From NCBI GenBank assembly GCA_034336665.1, contig JAPFBE010000013.1, positions 19,199,056-19,263,055 of the forward strand: 64,000 nucleotides of DNA, read 5' to 3'. Positions 37,660 through 49,000 of the stretch are shown here, one piece after another (position 1 is the stretch's first letter; each line of letters starts with the position of its first letter). This stretch comes from Luscinia megarhynchos (Eukaryota > Chordata > Aves > Passeriformes > Turdidae). A program made the position numbers and the translations under genes. The notes under the pieces are model-generated. The model made no database searches, had not been told where the DNA came from, and saw only the letters and a list, made by a program, of their open reading frames with translations.

Positions 37660-40600
37660 CATGGCACTGGTAAGACAGATATGTTCTCTAGTTGTTTGTC
37701 TTGTTATAAGATGTGAATTTTATTTTCAGCACTGTATTTGCAGCATAATAGCATGTGCAGTAATTTTCCATACTTCACCAAAGTTGTCCCTGTTGGAGTT
37801 ACTGCACTGTTTTTTTCTTGTTTGTCATATAATGTTTTACATGCTTACCTTTGGTGCACTGGAGTCAATAGCTCCCACATACAGCCTTTGAATTTTGGAT
37901 ATTCTATAGCTTAGTGGATGGATACTTAAGGTTAGAGACATTATGTCATGGTTGCAATCTTACATAAACACAAACCAGTGAGCTTAATCTAGTAGTTTTT
38001 TATACAGCTCAATAAACTTGGCTATGCTACAGCTTATCTTCTGAGGAGGCACCCAATATTGATTTAAAGACTTCAGGTGATAGAGCTACTAAATTTTACT
38101 GAGCTCTGTCAGTATCTAAAAATGTGGCTTTACTTAAAATAAAGGGCAGCAAAACAACAGCAGTGGCAGCCATAGCCAAAATCTACATCTCTCTTTTGTT
38201 TTCCACATGTTTTTTCTTTTTTTAGTGTGATTTTCATCAGACTGATTGGAATCAAATCTCACAGTACTCCAGCTTTTACTTATTGCTATTACAGAAATAA
38301 TTTTAGGGGAGTCTGTAGTGTTGTCAAAGTAAATTTGACAGTTTGAAGTGTGTTGGCATAACTAGAAATTATTCAAGCCCAAGACACGCTGACACTGGCA
38401 TTGAGCTGCAGTTTTTCCCTGCTTTGGGTTCCTGTTACTTTGATGACACCTGTTGTTGGTTCACTAAGAATCAGCTTTACTGACTGAGTCTGTTGATCAC
38501 ACAGGAAACTGCAGTGAGGAGTCTGCAAGTGTCACAAGGCTCTCTTACTCCTACCCCTACATGTGGCATTCAGGTGGAATATAGTATTGGAGAAAGCCAG
38601 AATTTTTATGTTGTTGTGTTATGGTTAGCCAGATCAAGTAAAGCAAACCTGTTTTGTCTTTGCACCTCTCTGGCCTTGCCTTTTTGGTTTATTTGTTTGG
38701 TTGGGGAGGTTTTCTTTAGGTTTTTTGTTCAGTTTTTTTCTAATAGCTGAAAATATGGGTCAGCTTTTGAGGAAATAGTGAAAGGGAAGAAGCCCATCGC
38801 TACCAAAATAAACTTGACTGATACTGAGTCATGAGAGAGTGGTAGACCTGTTCGTCCAGTTTATTAGCAGTGCATGTAAGAAAAATGCAAAAGCATTTTC
38901 TGCTGTCACAGAAAACTGGGTTTGAGAATAACAAAAATTCAACCCTTTCAGTTACAGTAGTGACACAGCCAGAGGCTGGCTTTGGGGGTGGCACCACTTG
39001 TATATCCTTTTCAGAAGGTATCTAAAGTTTAATTAGGGAAGAAGGATACACAAAACACCACATGTCTGTTTAGCTGAATTTGCTTCTTGTTGGACAGTTT
39101 AGGGACTTCTGAATTAAAACCAGTTAAAAACAGCTTTCAGCTGTTTCCTTAATCTTGCTGAAGTCATCACTTAGATATAAGGGCAAAGAAATGCTTTGCC
39201 AACCAAAGGTATTTACAGAAGAGGGAGCTCGTGATTTCTGTCACACCTGTTTGCATCAGTATTCCCTCATGGCTTGTTTTCTTTTAAGGTTCCATGAACA
39301 GAAGAGACTGTTTTTCCTGTATATATATACAAGAGTTAAGTTTCTAGACTTGAGACATTGGTTTTCTGAGCAACAATATGATCAACTCTTATTCGAGCTA
39401 GTAGAAACTTGACTGAGAGTAAGAATTGACCCAAACTCAGGTTACAGGAGCGTCAGGTGGGTTGGCATCCTCTTTTTGGATGAGCCATTTCTCATCACAG
39501 ATGTAATCTGAAGATTATTGCTATTGTTTTGTTCTTAAGTCATATGCAGTTTATAAGCCAGCTTTGGTACCTGATAAGAACATGTGGTCTTGAACCATTT
39601 AAAAGTTTTCCAGGATTTGGGGTTTATTACTACTGGAAAAGACTTCCAGAACAGACTTCCTTCAGTTGGCGTTCTGTATTTATTTTATGCTTATTATTTT
39701 GAAATCAATACTCATTGCTGCCATTTCCTGACAGGTTATGAAACAGGCTTTCAATCAATCAGTATGTTTTTATTGAGAGAGATCCTCCTTAATTGTCTCT
39801 GTTTTCTTTTCTTGGCATATATATCTTCTTTCTATGATACGTATTTATATTAAGTGGTATAAAAATGTAAATCAGTGCAGTTAATGTGCTGGCAATTAAG
39901 AGGTTAAGTAAGTTTCCAATTTAAGAAACAAGATGGATGTGTTGTCTGAAGATACTTGGGGCTGTGTCCTCCCAGGAGCCACAGGTCAGCAGGGTACCCA
40001 CTATCACATGGGATAACCAGGTGCCACACAAGTACCTGAGCCCTATGGGGCTTACACAGTTCCGTGCTGCTGCTGCTGCTTTTGCTATGTACAATTTGAC
40101 CTCCCAAAACTTGCCTTCCAAACTGTACCTCAGACAAACACCTTGCTTGATCCTAATGCTATAGGTAGCATGTAGGACTGTGATACAAATTTTTAGCAGA
40201 ATCTGTAGACAATGGTGGAAACCAAAAGCACATCAGAGTGCAAAATGTTTTGGCTGCTTAACTTAAATGCTAACGTCAGCTCAGCTGAGCTCCCAGATTC
40301 CCATTTGGCAAAAGATAGATTACATAAGCAGCAGTAATTTTCCCCATGCTTGGAAAGAATTTGTTGAAATGCTTAGCAACTCCTCACAAGCACAGTGGAT
40401 TGCTGCCTGCAGTGCTTGGTCAGAAAGCAAAAATACCTTTTGGCAGGACCGTGGTCAGCCAGCCCAGCTCTGCCTGCTCTGCTGGCCACCACTTCTCCTC
40501 TTCTCCCAAGGCAGTGTGCTGGACTAGCTGAAAACATCCTGTGTGGCAAAGCCAGCTTGGGAGCTCTGGCTGGGGCCAGGCTGAAGGTACCCACAGTTAG

Positions 40601-40810
40601 TGTGAATGTTGAATGAGATTTATGGAGTTCTTTGCCTGGTAGTAAACTAACACTTTTTTAAAAATCACAGACAAATGCTGAATGCATCTCCTAAAACAAA
40701 GGGGACTGGCATTTGGAAAATTCACCTTTGCATTTGTTTGAAATTTATTTTCATGCTCTCTGTGAGGATTGTTTTGTCTGAAATTAAGTGCCTCTATTTT
40801 GTGCTTCCAA
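37660..40810. other. Non-coding stretch, no gene seen
   Basis: Short frames only. A G/T-rich tract lies at about 38685-38745. (CTG)5 occurs at 40065-40080. An acceptor at 37655, only 23 bp after the candidate exon donor, leads to a GTAAGA donor 14 bp later, too close to be a normal intron. Confidence 0.6.
40065..40080 (+). repeat. (CTG)5 trinucleotide repeat
   Basis: Five CTG units preceded by TG. It is a short trinucleotide microsatellite in non-coding sequence. Its length is unremarkable. Confidence 0.75.
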
Positions 40811-40815
40811 CACAG

Positions 40816-40921
40816 ATGCCTTTCATTCTTCCTCTAAATTATACCAAATGCTCAGTTGGAAGTGCAGATGTTCACCAATTACAGAAGAATAAATTAACTG
40901 AAAAGGAAATGAAATCTGGAG
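40816..40921 (+). other. Candidate exon with good acceptor and donor
   Basis: The acceptor CAACACAG ends at 40815 after a moderate pyrimidine tract, and GAG|GTAAGG follows at 40921/40922. The segment opens with ATG and stays in frame, with a Lys/Glu-rich end (K-N-K-L-T-E-K-E-M-K). It lies inside the longest plus-strand open frame of the window (40675-41115, 146 codons), whose distal part is Pro-rich and low-complexity. No family recognised. Confidence 0.2.
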
Positions 40922-41398
40922 GTAAGGCAGGGCATTTTAGTTGCCAGGTCACTCTAGTGTGGGACAATCTGCTACATTTTGTGAGTGCAGACAAAGGCAG
41001 GCAGAGGATCCCAACTGGTACCCTGCCCTGGACTCCTCCCAGGCCATCACTGGGGCCATCAGCCCACCAAAGTCCCCCACCTCTCCAGGCCCAGAGGAGC
41101 ACAGGGGTGCAATGACGGGCAGAAAATTAACTAAAGATACAAAGGAAGGGACACAAAGTCTAGAGTCCTTTCCAGGACTGTCTGAGGAGAGCCTCAGCCC
41201 CAGAGTCCAGATATGAAACCCATTAAGATGAGTCAGTGCCAGAGCACTTTTTGGAGATATCTGGATATGTGTGTGATGGTCTGTGCCAGCAGCTGGGAGC
41301 ACTGGGATCCAGAAGTGGCCACTGGGCAGAGTCTGTAAGTCCAGCAGCTGAAGGAGTCTGTATTGCCCATGTGTGTGGACATGCTAGTGTGAGTACAA

Positions 41399-41417
41399 AT
41401 ATACACACATGTGCATG
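41399..41417. repeat. Alternating purine-pyrimidine tract
   Basis: Nineteen bases alternate strictly (ATATACACACATGTGCATG), mixing TA and CA/TG steps. It is similar in length to the tract at 2211-2229 and has the same Z-DNA or unwinding potential. Confidence 0.6.
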
Positions 41418-42253
41418 ATAAGGATGTGTATGCATATAAAACAGACATATTGTGACTGGCAGAGCCCTTCCCATTGAGGCAGGGAGGGGCTGTGTATTCC
41501 CTACTGAGAACACATTTTCAGCCTTGCTGCTGGTTGCACCTGGGGCTGTGCAGCATTGTCACATCAGGCCTGTTCCTCTTACTCTCCTTATGAGAGCCAC
41601 CTAAATTCAAGTAGAAGAGGAACATGCAAACTGAATTTTTTTAGAGACTGGTAACCATGTGTGGTTTTAGACTTTGTATGGTATCAGGTGAACAGCAGGA
41701 GCTTAGTTAGTGGTATGGATAGGTGGTGAAGGAAATTATAAGGCCAAAGTGACTTTTCTGAGCATTGACAAAGCACTGAACATCCCGCTGTGCTTCCTTG
41801 AAGCCTTTTCATTCCTCTATGAAAGGATGACCTTTAGTAACCTTTTTATGCCCCTGTGCCTAAGAGTTCTGAGTGTTCCTCATAATGTTGTAATCAGTGT
41901 CCAAAATACTTGGATAAGAGGGTTAGTAACACTACATCACAATTTTCCTCTCTTGACGGATACCATTATAAAATTCAATGTAAAAGATGCAAATAAAATC
42001 TGACAATAAATTCCAAATACTGTTTTAAAAACAAGTTTTAAAAAGGAGTGCTTATTTTGCAGCTGGATGCCATCACCTCTTTCCTTTATCATTGGTCAAT
42101 TTGGCTTGTTGGAATTTGCCTAGTGGCTAGGTTTTATTCACTGCTGTTCTTGTAAAACCGTCTGTTAATCACAGTTACTTTCCTTTGAATTTTAAAATCT
42201 TGCTCGTTTGGATGGCCCATATATCATGCATTTTAAAAGTTAAAATTAAAAGT

Positions 42254-42313
42254 AGTTCCCTTGCCCCAAAACCAGTTCCCTTGCCCCAAAACCAGTTCCC
42301 TTGCCCCAAAACA
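42254..42313 (+). repeat. 20-bp minisatellite, three copies
   Basis: The unit AGTTCCCTTGCCCCAAAACC is repeated head to tail three times. The first two copies are identical and the third differs only at its last base, followed by AGTTTCT. The near-perfect identity implies a recent expansion and likely copy-number variation among individuals. Confidence 0.85.
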
Positions 42314-44814
42314 AGTTTCTAGCTTGACTTTTCCTCCATTTTAAAAACGTGTGGCAGTTCAATTAGGAAAAAGATGAAAAAAACAGGCTTGTGTGGGGAA
42401 AATAAAGCTAATTACTCAGGTATTATCAAAGGGGAAATCTGATGAGGCAGCTACAATCTAAATTAGGGTTTGAACAAGCTAGCAGCTGCAGAAGATGGAT
42501 CAGTTTCTATGTTTTAGTGCAAATAAATGGCCAGGGCTGAAGTTTTATGTCTTTAGCAGAAGACAAAATCCTGAAGAGCTCAATGGAGGAGGTAATAGGG
42601 AAGAAGAACGGCTTTCATCATTACTTTAGGAGCAGTACATCTGCAGCATTGATTTTTAGTGCCACATGAGGTGAACTCACCCATGCTTGCTTGCTGAGAT
42701 CACATGAGATGCCTAAGTACAATTTATGATAACACACGATTTTCAGGGTTTTGTGTAAGCTGCTATGTAAGAATCTTTTACTGCCAGTCTGTCTGTTTAA
42801 TACTATGCTGAAGTTAAATTTGGCTCCTACTTTTGAAAGGTTTTGATGATGGATTGCCTGGAATCTGTGAGCCATGACCTCTGGAAAAGTGTTATTTTGA
42901 AGCCTGTTTTTACATTGATACTAAAACCATTTAATGTGGTAACTGAAGCATCATTTGTTTTTATTCTAGAAATGGAAGCTGGATTTAGAACATTGTTTTT
43001 ATAGCAATTAAGAAATCCCTCAAGGAGGAGCCCTACAACATCTTACTCCTTGTTATGTTAGTCACTCTCATTTAACTTTGATGATTGTGTGGGGTTTGGA
43101 TTAGCAAGACCACAGTGGCTCCCAGCACCTTCTGGTGCATCAAGTGGTTGTGGAAGGTGTAAGTGTAGAGTAAGGACTCATCTATTGGATAGTGCCCACT
43201 GCTCCTTAAAACTTGCACTGCTTCTCACAAAAATCTGGCCACTTGGGTTTTTTCAAAGGATAATGTGGCATGTGTGTGCTTTATCCTAATTTTACACATG
43301 GTTAACTTGATTTATGTTTTAGTCTTTTATGGTCATCTTTTCCCAGTTTGTCTGCATAGTCAAAAATTTACTTTAAATGCTTCTGCACTTCATTTACCAC
43401 TGACTAGTACCAAAATTAAACCATGTAGTACATCTGATTGGGGCAAGTTGACTTTTAATATTCTACTAGAAGTGTTTTGCCTTCAGTGTGTTAAAATATG
43501 AGAAATTATAAACCTAGTAGCAGTCAGTTGGTTTCTTTGTAGTGTACAATTGATATTGGTTGTCTCTCCACAAAACAGACTCAGCTTGACTGACTTAGAA
43601 ATTAGTTGCCCCAGTTTTCAGGGCCAATAACCAAAATCAAGGAATACTGTTTTCGTCTGAAAAAGCCATAGAAAGAAACATCTAAATGAAACAGCTGAAT
43701 TAAATATTAGCATCTTTTGGAAGTAAATTGCTATTCAAAATATGCAATAAAATCTGCAGTTATGGTTACAAGATTATCTAACTAACTTTCATTTATATTT
43801 TGCAGATGCATGTAAGGCCTGTTAAGGCAAGCCCAGCCATTGAGTTTCTTGTTTTGGTCATTTTGATTTCGGGGGATTTGGGTCTGTTTTTTAAAAAAAC
43901 TTTGTTAAGTATCAGTATCTTCTCTGAGGAGTTAAGAATTAATGTTCACTTAAGTTATACATGAAGATCTAAAATGCCACTTTACATTTATTGGGAGAAA
44001 GACTGACTTAGGTATTTAGAGGAAAAACTACTCAACCGACCACAGAATTTGTGAATTCATTTTCTTTGAGAGAAGTCTGCTATATCTGATGTGGTCTGTA
44101 TTTATAAGTGGTCTGTTGTTTTATGATGCTAAGATCTGCTTGTAAAATACCAAAAGAGTGGAAGGTAGAATACTATGTAAGAAGTACCAAAGGATGTGAA
44201 ATTTTAATTTTGGATGAAAAGTTTCAACATTAGCTGCTTGTGAAAATGTAGCAAAAAGCTTTACCTTAATACATATATTAAGGAAGTTTAATGTTAGGTT
44301 CATTCTGTGTTTTTTAATAGATAAGTTTCTGTGTCTAGAAAGTAAGTTCTGAATTCCACAAAATCAGTAGGAAGCTTGCCATTGAATTCCATGTGACTAA
44401 GATTTAGCTTATGGTGTTTATGACACTTAGGCTGGATTCTTTTCTTAATCACACTGGTGAAGCTCAAAACCGTTTGCTGGTCACTGTTTGTTACTGTACA
44501 GAAAAACCCTCCAAATAGATGAAGTATTTAATAAGGAAAGGTTTGGAAAGATTGGATCTGCAAGTCTCAGCCATCTCATCAGACAAAGAAAGGCAAGGCA
44601 TTCCTTAATGTAGCACAGAGAAACAGAGAACTTCATTGATCAAAACCAGCTTTTTAAGCTTCAACCAGGAATTGCTTAAGCATAAGTACAAAATATGCTT
44701 CAAATTTGCCTGCTTTCCCTTTTCTTGTGGGTCAGCAGTGAAGTGTTAGTTCAGATGTTTCTAGGAAGACGCGGCTTTAATTTCAGATGTTTGTTGTGAG
44801 TCTGTGCTATCCAG

Positions 44815-44930
44815 TTGGACAAGTCCCCATGGGCAGAAGTAGATGAAGCTTCTGCCATTGTGGAAATGCTCCAGGTGGGTCCAACACAGAGGCCATTGCC
44901 AACCTAAATTTTTCCATGATTCTATGACAT
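44815..44930 (+). mobile_element. CR1 LINE 3'-end fragment (plus orientation)
   Basis: The segment ends with CCAACCTAAATTTTTCC followed by ATGATTCTATGA. That is the 3' terminus of avian CR1 retrotransposons, whose tails are built from ATTCTRTG units. The body upstream (GGTGGGTCCAACACAG and nearby) is diverged, so the 5' limit is approximate. No reverse transcriptase sequence remains. This is a 5'-truncated, dead copy, the usual state of CR1 in birds. Confidence 0.55.
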
Positions 44931-44934
44931 TTTG

Positions 44935-45985
44935 TCAATGTGATAGCCAAAGCAAGCAAGTGCTTATAATTCATCCCTTACACTTTTGGCATTAACTAGG
45001 AGAATGGAATTGATAGACACATTAATTATTCTGTTACATTCTTTCCCAAAGAAAAATTCCCGAATTACAGTAATTTCATGGAAGTATTGCAGCAATGTTT
45101 TATAATCAGAAATCTTAATGGCAAGAGGATGAAAATTACTATCTGTATTGGGAATGCATAACAGACCTCCAAACATCAAGAAATATCCATAATAGGAGTT
45201 TATGGTTTATAATCATTTGAGCCTGAAGCCAAGAGATCTAACAATCCTGTTACACAACATACTTACTTTTGCTAAGTTTTGATCATTAGACTTCCCCTTG
45301 GAGTTTGAAAGAAATGAAATAAAAAGCCCATGACACTAGTTTTGTTGACCCTCTTCCAACCTGCTAACAGCTCTTGTTATTTTTATTGTTTAGGGGGGAA
45401 AAAAAGTCGTCTTGAAAGAGCATGGGCTTCCAGCTATTCTGCAAAAGATAAAAATTCTGAATATTTTAAAGGATGTGAATTGCTGAGACTAGAAGCTGTG
45501 AAATTTGCACTCTGGTTTTTGAAACACAGCTTCAGACAGTTGGCAGTGAAATACTTTCAGAAGTGTGCCTTACCTAGAATTGTAAATGAATCTCACAAGG
45601 CTTTAAATAACCTGTGTCATAGAGTCCCTGTGGTTACAAGTGAGAATGCTTCGTAATGTTCAACGTACTACATGACTGGCAGAGCTTCAGAAATACAGTG
45701 CTTTGGAAAATCACATTAAATATTTTCCCATGCTTCAGTTGACTCTTAAAAATCTTCTGAAACACAAAAAAAATTATTAGTCACTACAAGAGCATGTAAT
45801 GGATCTAACTGCTGTATTGCTTCATTTTTCACATTTATTGTATTTAGCCATAAGCATATGTATTGGCACTCTTTAAAAACTTCATTCAGGATTTCTTTGC
45901 ACCAACAGAAAAATTCCTATATAAGTCAAAGGCACAGTAAAGACACCCAGTAGGCTTGCTGAGCTAATAAGGTTGAGGCGTGAGA
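44935..45985. other. Non-coding stretch, no gene seen
   Basis: One 108-codon frame spans 45330-45656 but begins in T-rich DNA and has no splice sites or family signature. Nothing else is noted before the palindrome. Confidence 0.55.
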
Positions 45986-45988
45986 GAG

Positions 45989-46014
45989 TTGTGAATGATC
46001 AGGATCATTCACAA
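45989..46014. other. 26-bp near-perfect palindrome
   Basis: TTGTGAATGATC (45989-46000) and its exact complement GATCATTCACAA (46003-46014) are separated by only AG. Twelve paired bases with a 2-bp spacer are rare by chance in 64 kb, on the order of a few percent by my estimate. Palindromes like this serve as dimeric protein sites or cruciform seeds, but none is identified here. Confidence 0.6.
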
Positions 46015-46019
46015 AGGAT

Positions 46020-49000
46020 GGCAAAAGCTGCCAAATGCAGGATGAGAGACCAAGGAGGAAAGAAGAACCAGTTTTGTACTAGGTTACACGCACAGCGATT
46101 CAGAGCAGTACCATTACATATGGTAGACCTTTCTTTACTGCTTTTGTGGATGTTCCTCCCATGTCTTCATCATCCTTCTTAACAAAATGGATGGCAATTT
46201 ACTTCCCTCACAATATCACAGTTTCATCCTGGAGCCTTTTAACTGGATGAACCAACTAAGGTGTTTCAGTAGAAAAACGTTTGTGAAATGCCACATAATT
46301 TGAGTTATTGAAACATGAATGAGACTTTTGCCTACCTGGCTCTGAATGCACTTGCCTGCCTGCATGACCTAAAAGTCCTGACATGGTGATGCAAGCTGTC
46401 TGCATCCTACAATTTATTTAGGTAAGTGCTACTTCCTTAGGAAGGCAATTTATTGGTTTTATGTGATAAACAGGTCAGAGCTGTGCACTGTCTTAGACAT
46501 AATGAGTTTTCCCCCCCACTTCTTGTTTCTTCATGGCTAACAGGTTGTGGATCTCTACAGCTGTTGCCAAGGAGTGATCAAAGGGTATTACTGTGAGCCA
46601 GCTGTGAAGAGCTTCTCTTTACTTGTAACATCAACTCAGTCTGCAAACTTCACCATCTTTTTTTACTGCAAAGGCATCCTAAGGAGATGGAGTTGAAAGG
46701 CAAGTTAAAAGTAGAGTGAAGCAGTCCTGTTACAAGTAAATATTAGCTATACACAAGATTGTTATAGATTGTGTGAATATATTTTTCCTCATCTGTAAGT
46801 TTGAATGAAATAAATATTCAAATGAGGCTTGGCCTCAAAATTAAGCAGTTAAACAAAACCCATTGAACTATACATCCTTGTCTCTTTTAAGACAGACATC
46901 CATTTTTCTGTGTTTTTATTTAGAATGTGTTTTAAACTGTTTGCTACATTTCCCTGAGATTTTAATTTGGTTTGGATTAAAGTTTTCGAGATGTAGAGAT
47001 TGTCTTACTCCTCTGAATTAAACATTGCATAACAAAACTGAGTTGCTCAGAACTTATACACTGAATAATAGCTGTACTGTTGCTTTATTCCTACATAATT
47101 ATACTCACTTTCTTTGCCAGTGGCTATAGAAAAGTTTAGTCCATTTATTTAGATTTCTCTTTGAGATGTCTGCCATTCCTAATGACTGCATGATTTGTAA
47201 CTCCACATTCCTCACCACCATGCCAATAAAAGAAGTGTCATTTCTGGTTTGGGATGAAACTGTTGCTTCCAAATGGTTTTATATAGACACATCTATCAAA
47301 ACAGCTGAAAGAATTCTTTAGACAATCAAGGGTAGGACCTCATGAATTTCCTTATAATTTAAAAATGTGTGCCCACTTTAGAGCAGTTCCTTTTACCGGA
47401 CTCTACAAACATAGCCAAAAACTGAGGGGAGCTATTGAACCTCTCACTATCTATCCTGAAGTTATAAAAAAAATCCAAACCTGTAAACTATTTGGAGAAT
47501 GGAGAACAGAGAATAATCTGTCAGATTATTATACATGGGCTCTTGGAGAGTTGTAAGCACATTAAAATGGATTAATGTTAAGGGTCACCCAAGAAGGAAA
47601 GCTGCTGGGGTTCTATCCTTGTGCATGGAGAATCTTGCTGGCACTCTTGAACCCTGGCACTGTAAGATCAGTACATCATTGGCCATGTAAACTCAGCTCA
47701 TCACAGGAATTTGTCCTAATTGACTGGCTAATCTTTTAAATTTGTAAGTCAAAACAACTGCAACTCTAAACTATGTTTGTAGGGAAAAAGCATATTCTCT
47801 GTAAAGTGAATCCTAGAAAACACAAAATATACTAGTTGCTCTATATTCTATCCCTGCGTGGGATAACAATGTTTCCTTAGTCTCAAGCACTGACTGTGGT
47901 CAGTAGTGCTTGGTGATTAATTTCTGTGGGGAGTAGACAGTAGAGGGGCCCTTGGATCCTTACCTGAAAATGCATAATTTTGAGCTGTTTTGCATCTGGA
48001 AGGAAGTTCCAAATTTTTAGGTCAACCATATTAACAAATCTCTCTAGATATATTTTCAGTTCTCTGAATGAAAGTCAGATTTGGCTGGTGAATAATGTGT
48101 TTCCTTCTGCTAAGTGTGTTAGCTGATACTTTATTACAGAATGTTTTCTTTCCCGTTTTTCTTGCAACTGGCAAAGTGTAAAACTTCCAGTTTGCACTTG
48201 GCCCCAGAGAAGACTTTCCCCTGCTTTCTCCTCAAATTTCTGTATGTAGCTTTTCAGTAGCTTTTATGGTATTGTGGAAGAGTCACTGTTATTGTGAAAA
48301 AATGGAAAAATTACTAATTCTTGTATAGATTCAAAGTAGCAAATGTTTGCTATTGTCTTCTCAAGAATGAAATTTAATTACTACATGCTACTAGACTTGA
48401 GGATCATCAAGGGAACATTATCTCACTATAAAAATAATTGAAACCTTCTTTCAGGATAATGCACATGTGGCTAATATAAATGTTGGCCACAGGCATTGCA
48501 TCTGGGGATTTTATGATTGAAGGTATTTTTTGAGTGCCATATTGTGATCTCACGTCTGTGGGTATAATTCCATTGACTTCAGTTGAAATTGTTCTGTTCT
48601 CATCTATGAGATCACAGTTTCTCAAACCAAATTCCTGATATTTTTATTGTGTTTTATGCCCATCTCTTAGGACATGAGAACATGTAAATGGACCAGCTTT
48701 TGAGTATACTCAGTTCCCACAATGGTGCTTTGAGCTGGGTTTATTTCAGTTATATGTAGAATTATAAAGCTGGGGAGCCTGAGCAGTGAGTTGGCCTTGG
48801 GATACCCCTGGAGTGTGTGTCTATTCTCTTGCAGAACTTACTGTAAATGTTTATAGTTTTTAGTGTGTTGACTCAAAACCAAGAGGTTTTCTGTGCTCTG
48901 GTGGTGTACCTGTCACTTGACATTCATGTGTCCTATTTTTATGAATTAGGTGTTTCCAGCATCAGGATGATACCCAGATATCAGTGTAGTACAGCTTGGC

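Larger units (their letters stand above)
41120..44810. other. Non-coding stretch with minisatellite
   Basis: It holds the alternating tract at 41399-41417 and the 20-bp minisatellite at 42254-42313. Short overlapping frames on both strands at 41.1-41.5 kb reflect a locally GC-rich stretch rather than a gene. Confidence 0.6.
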
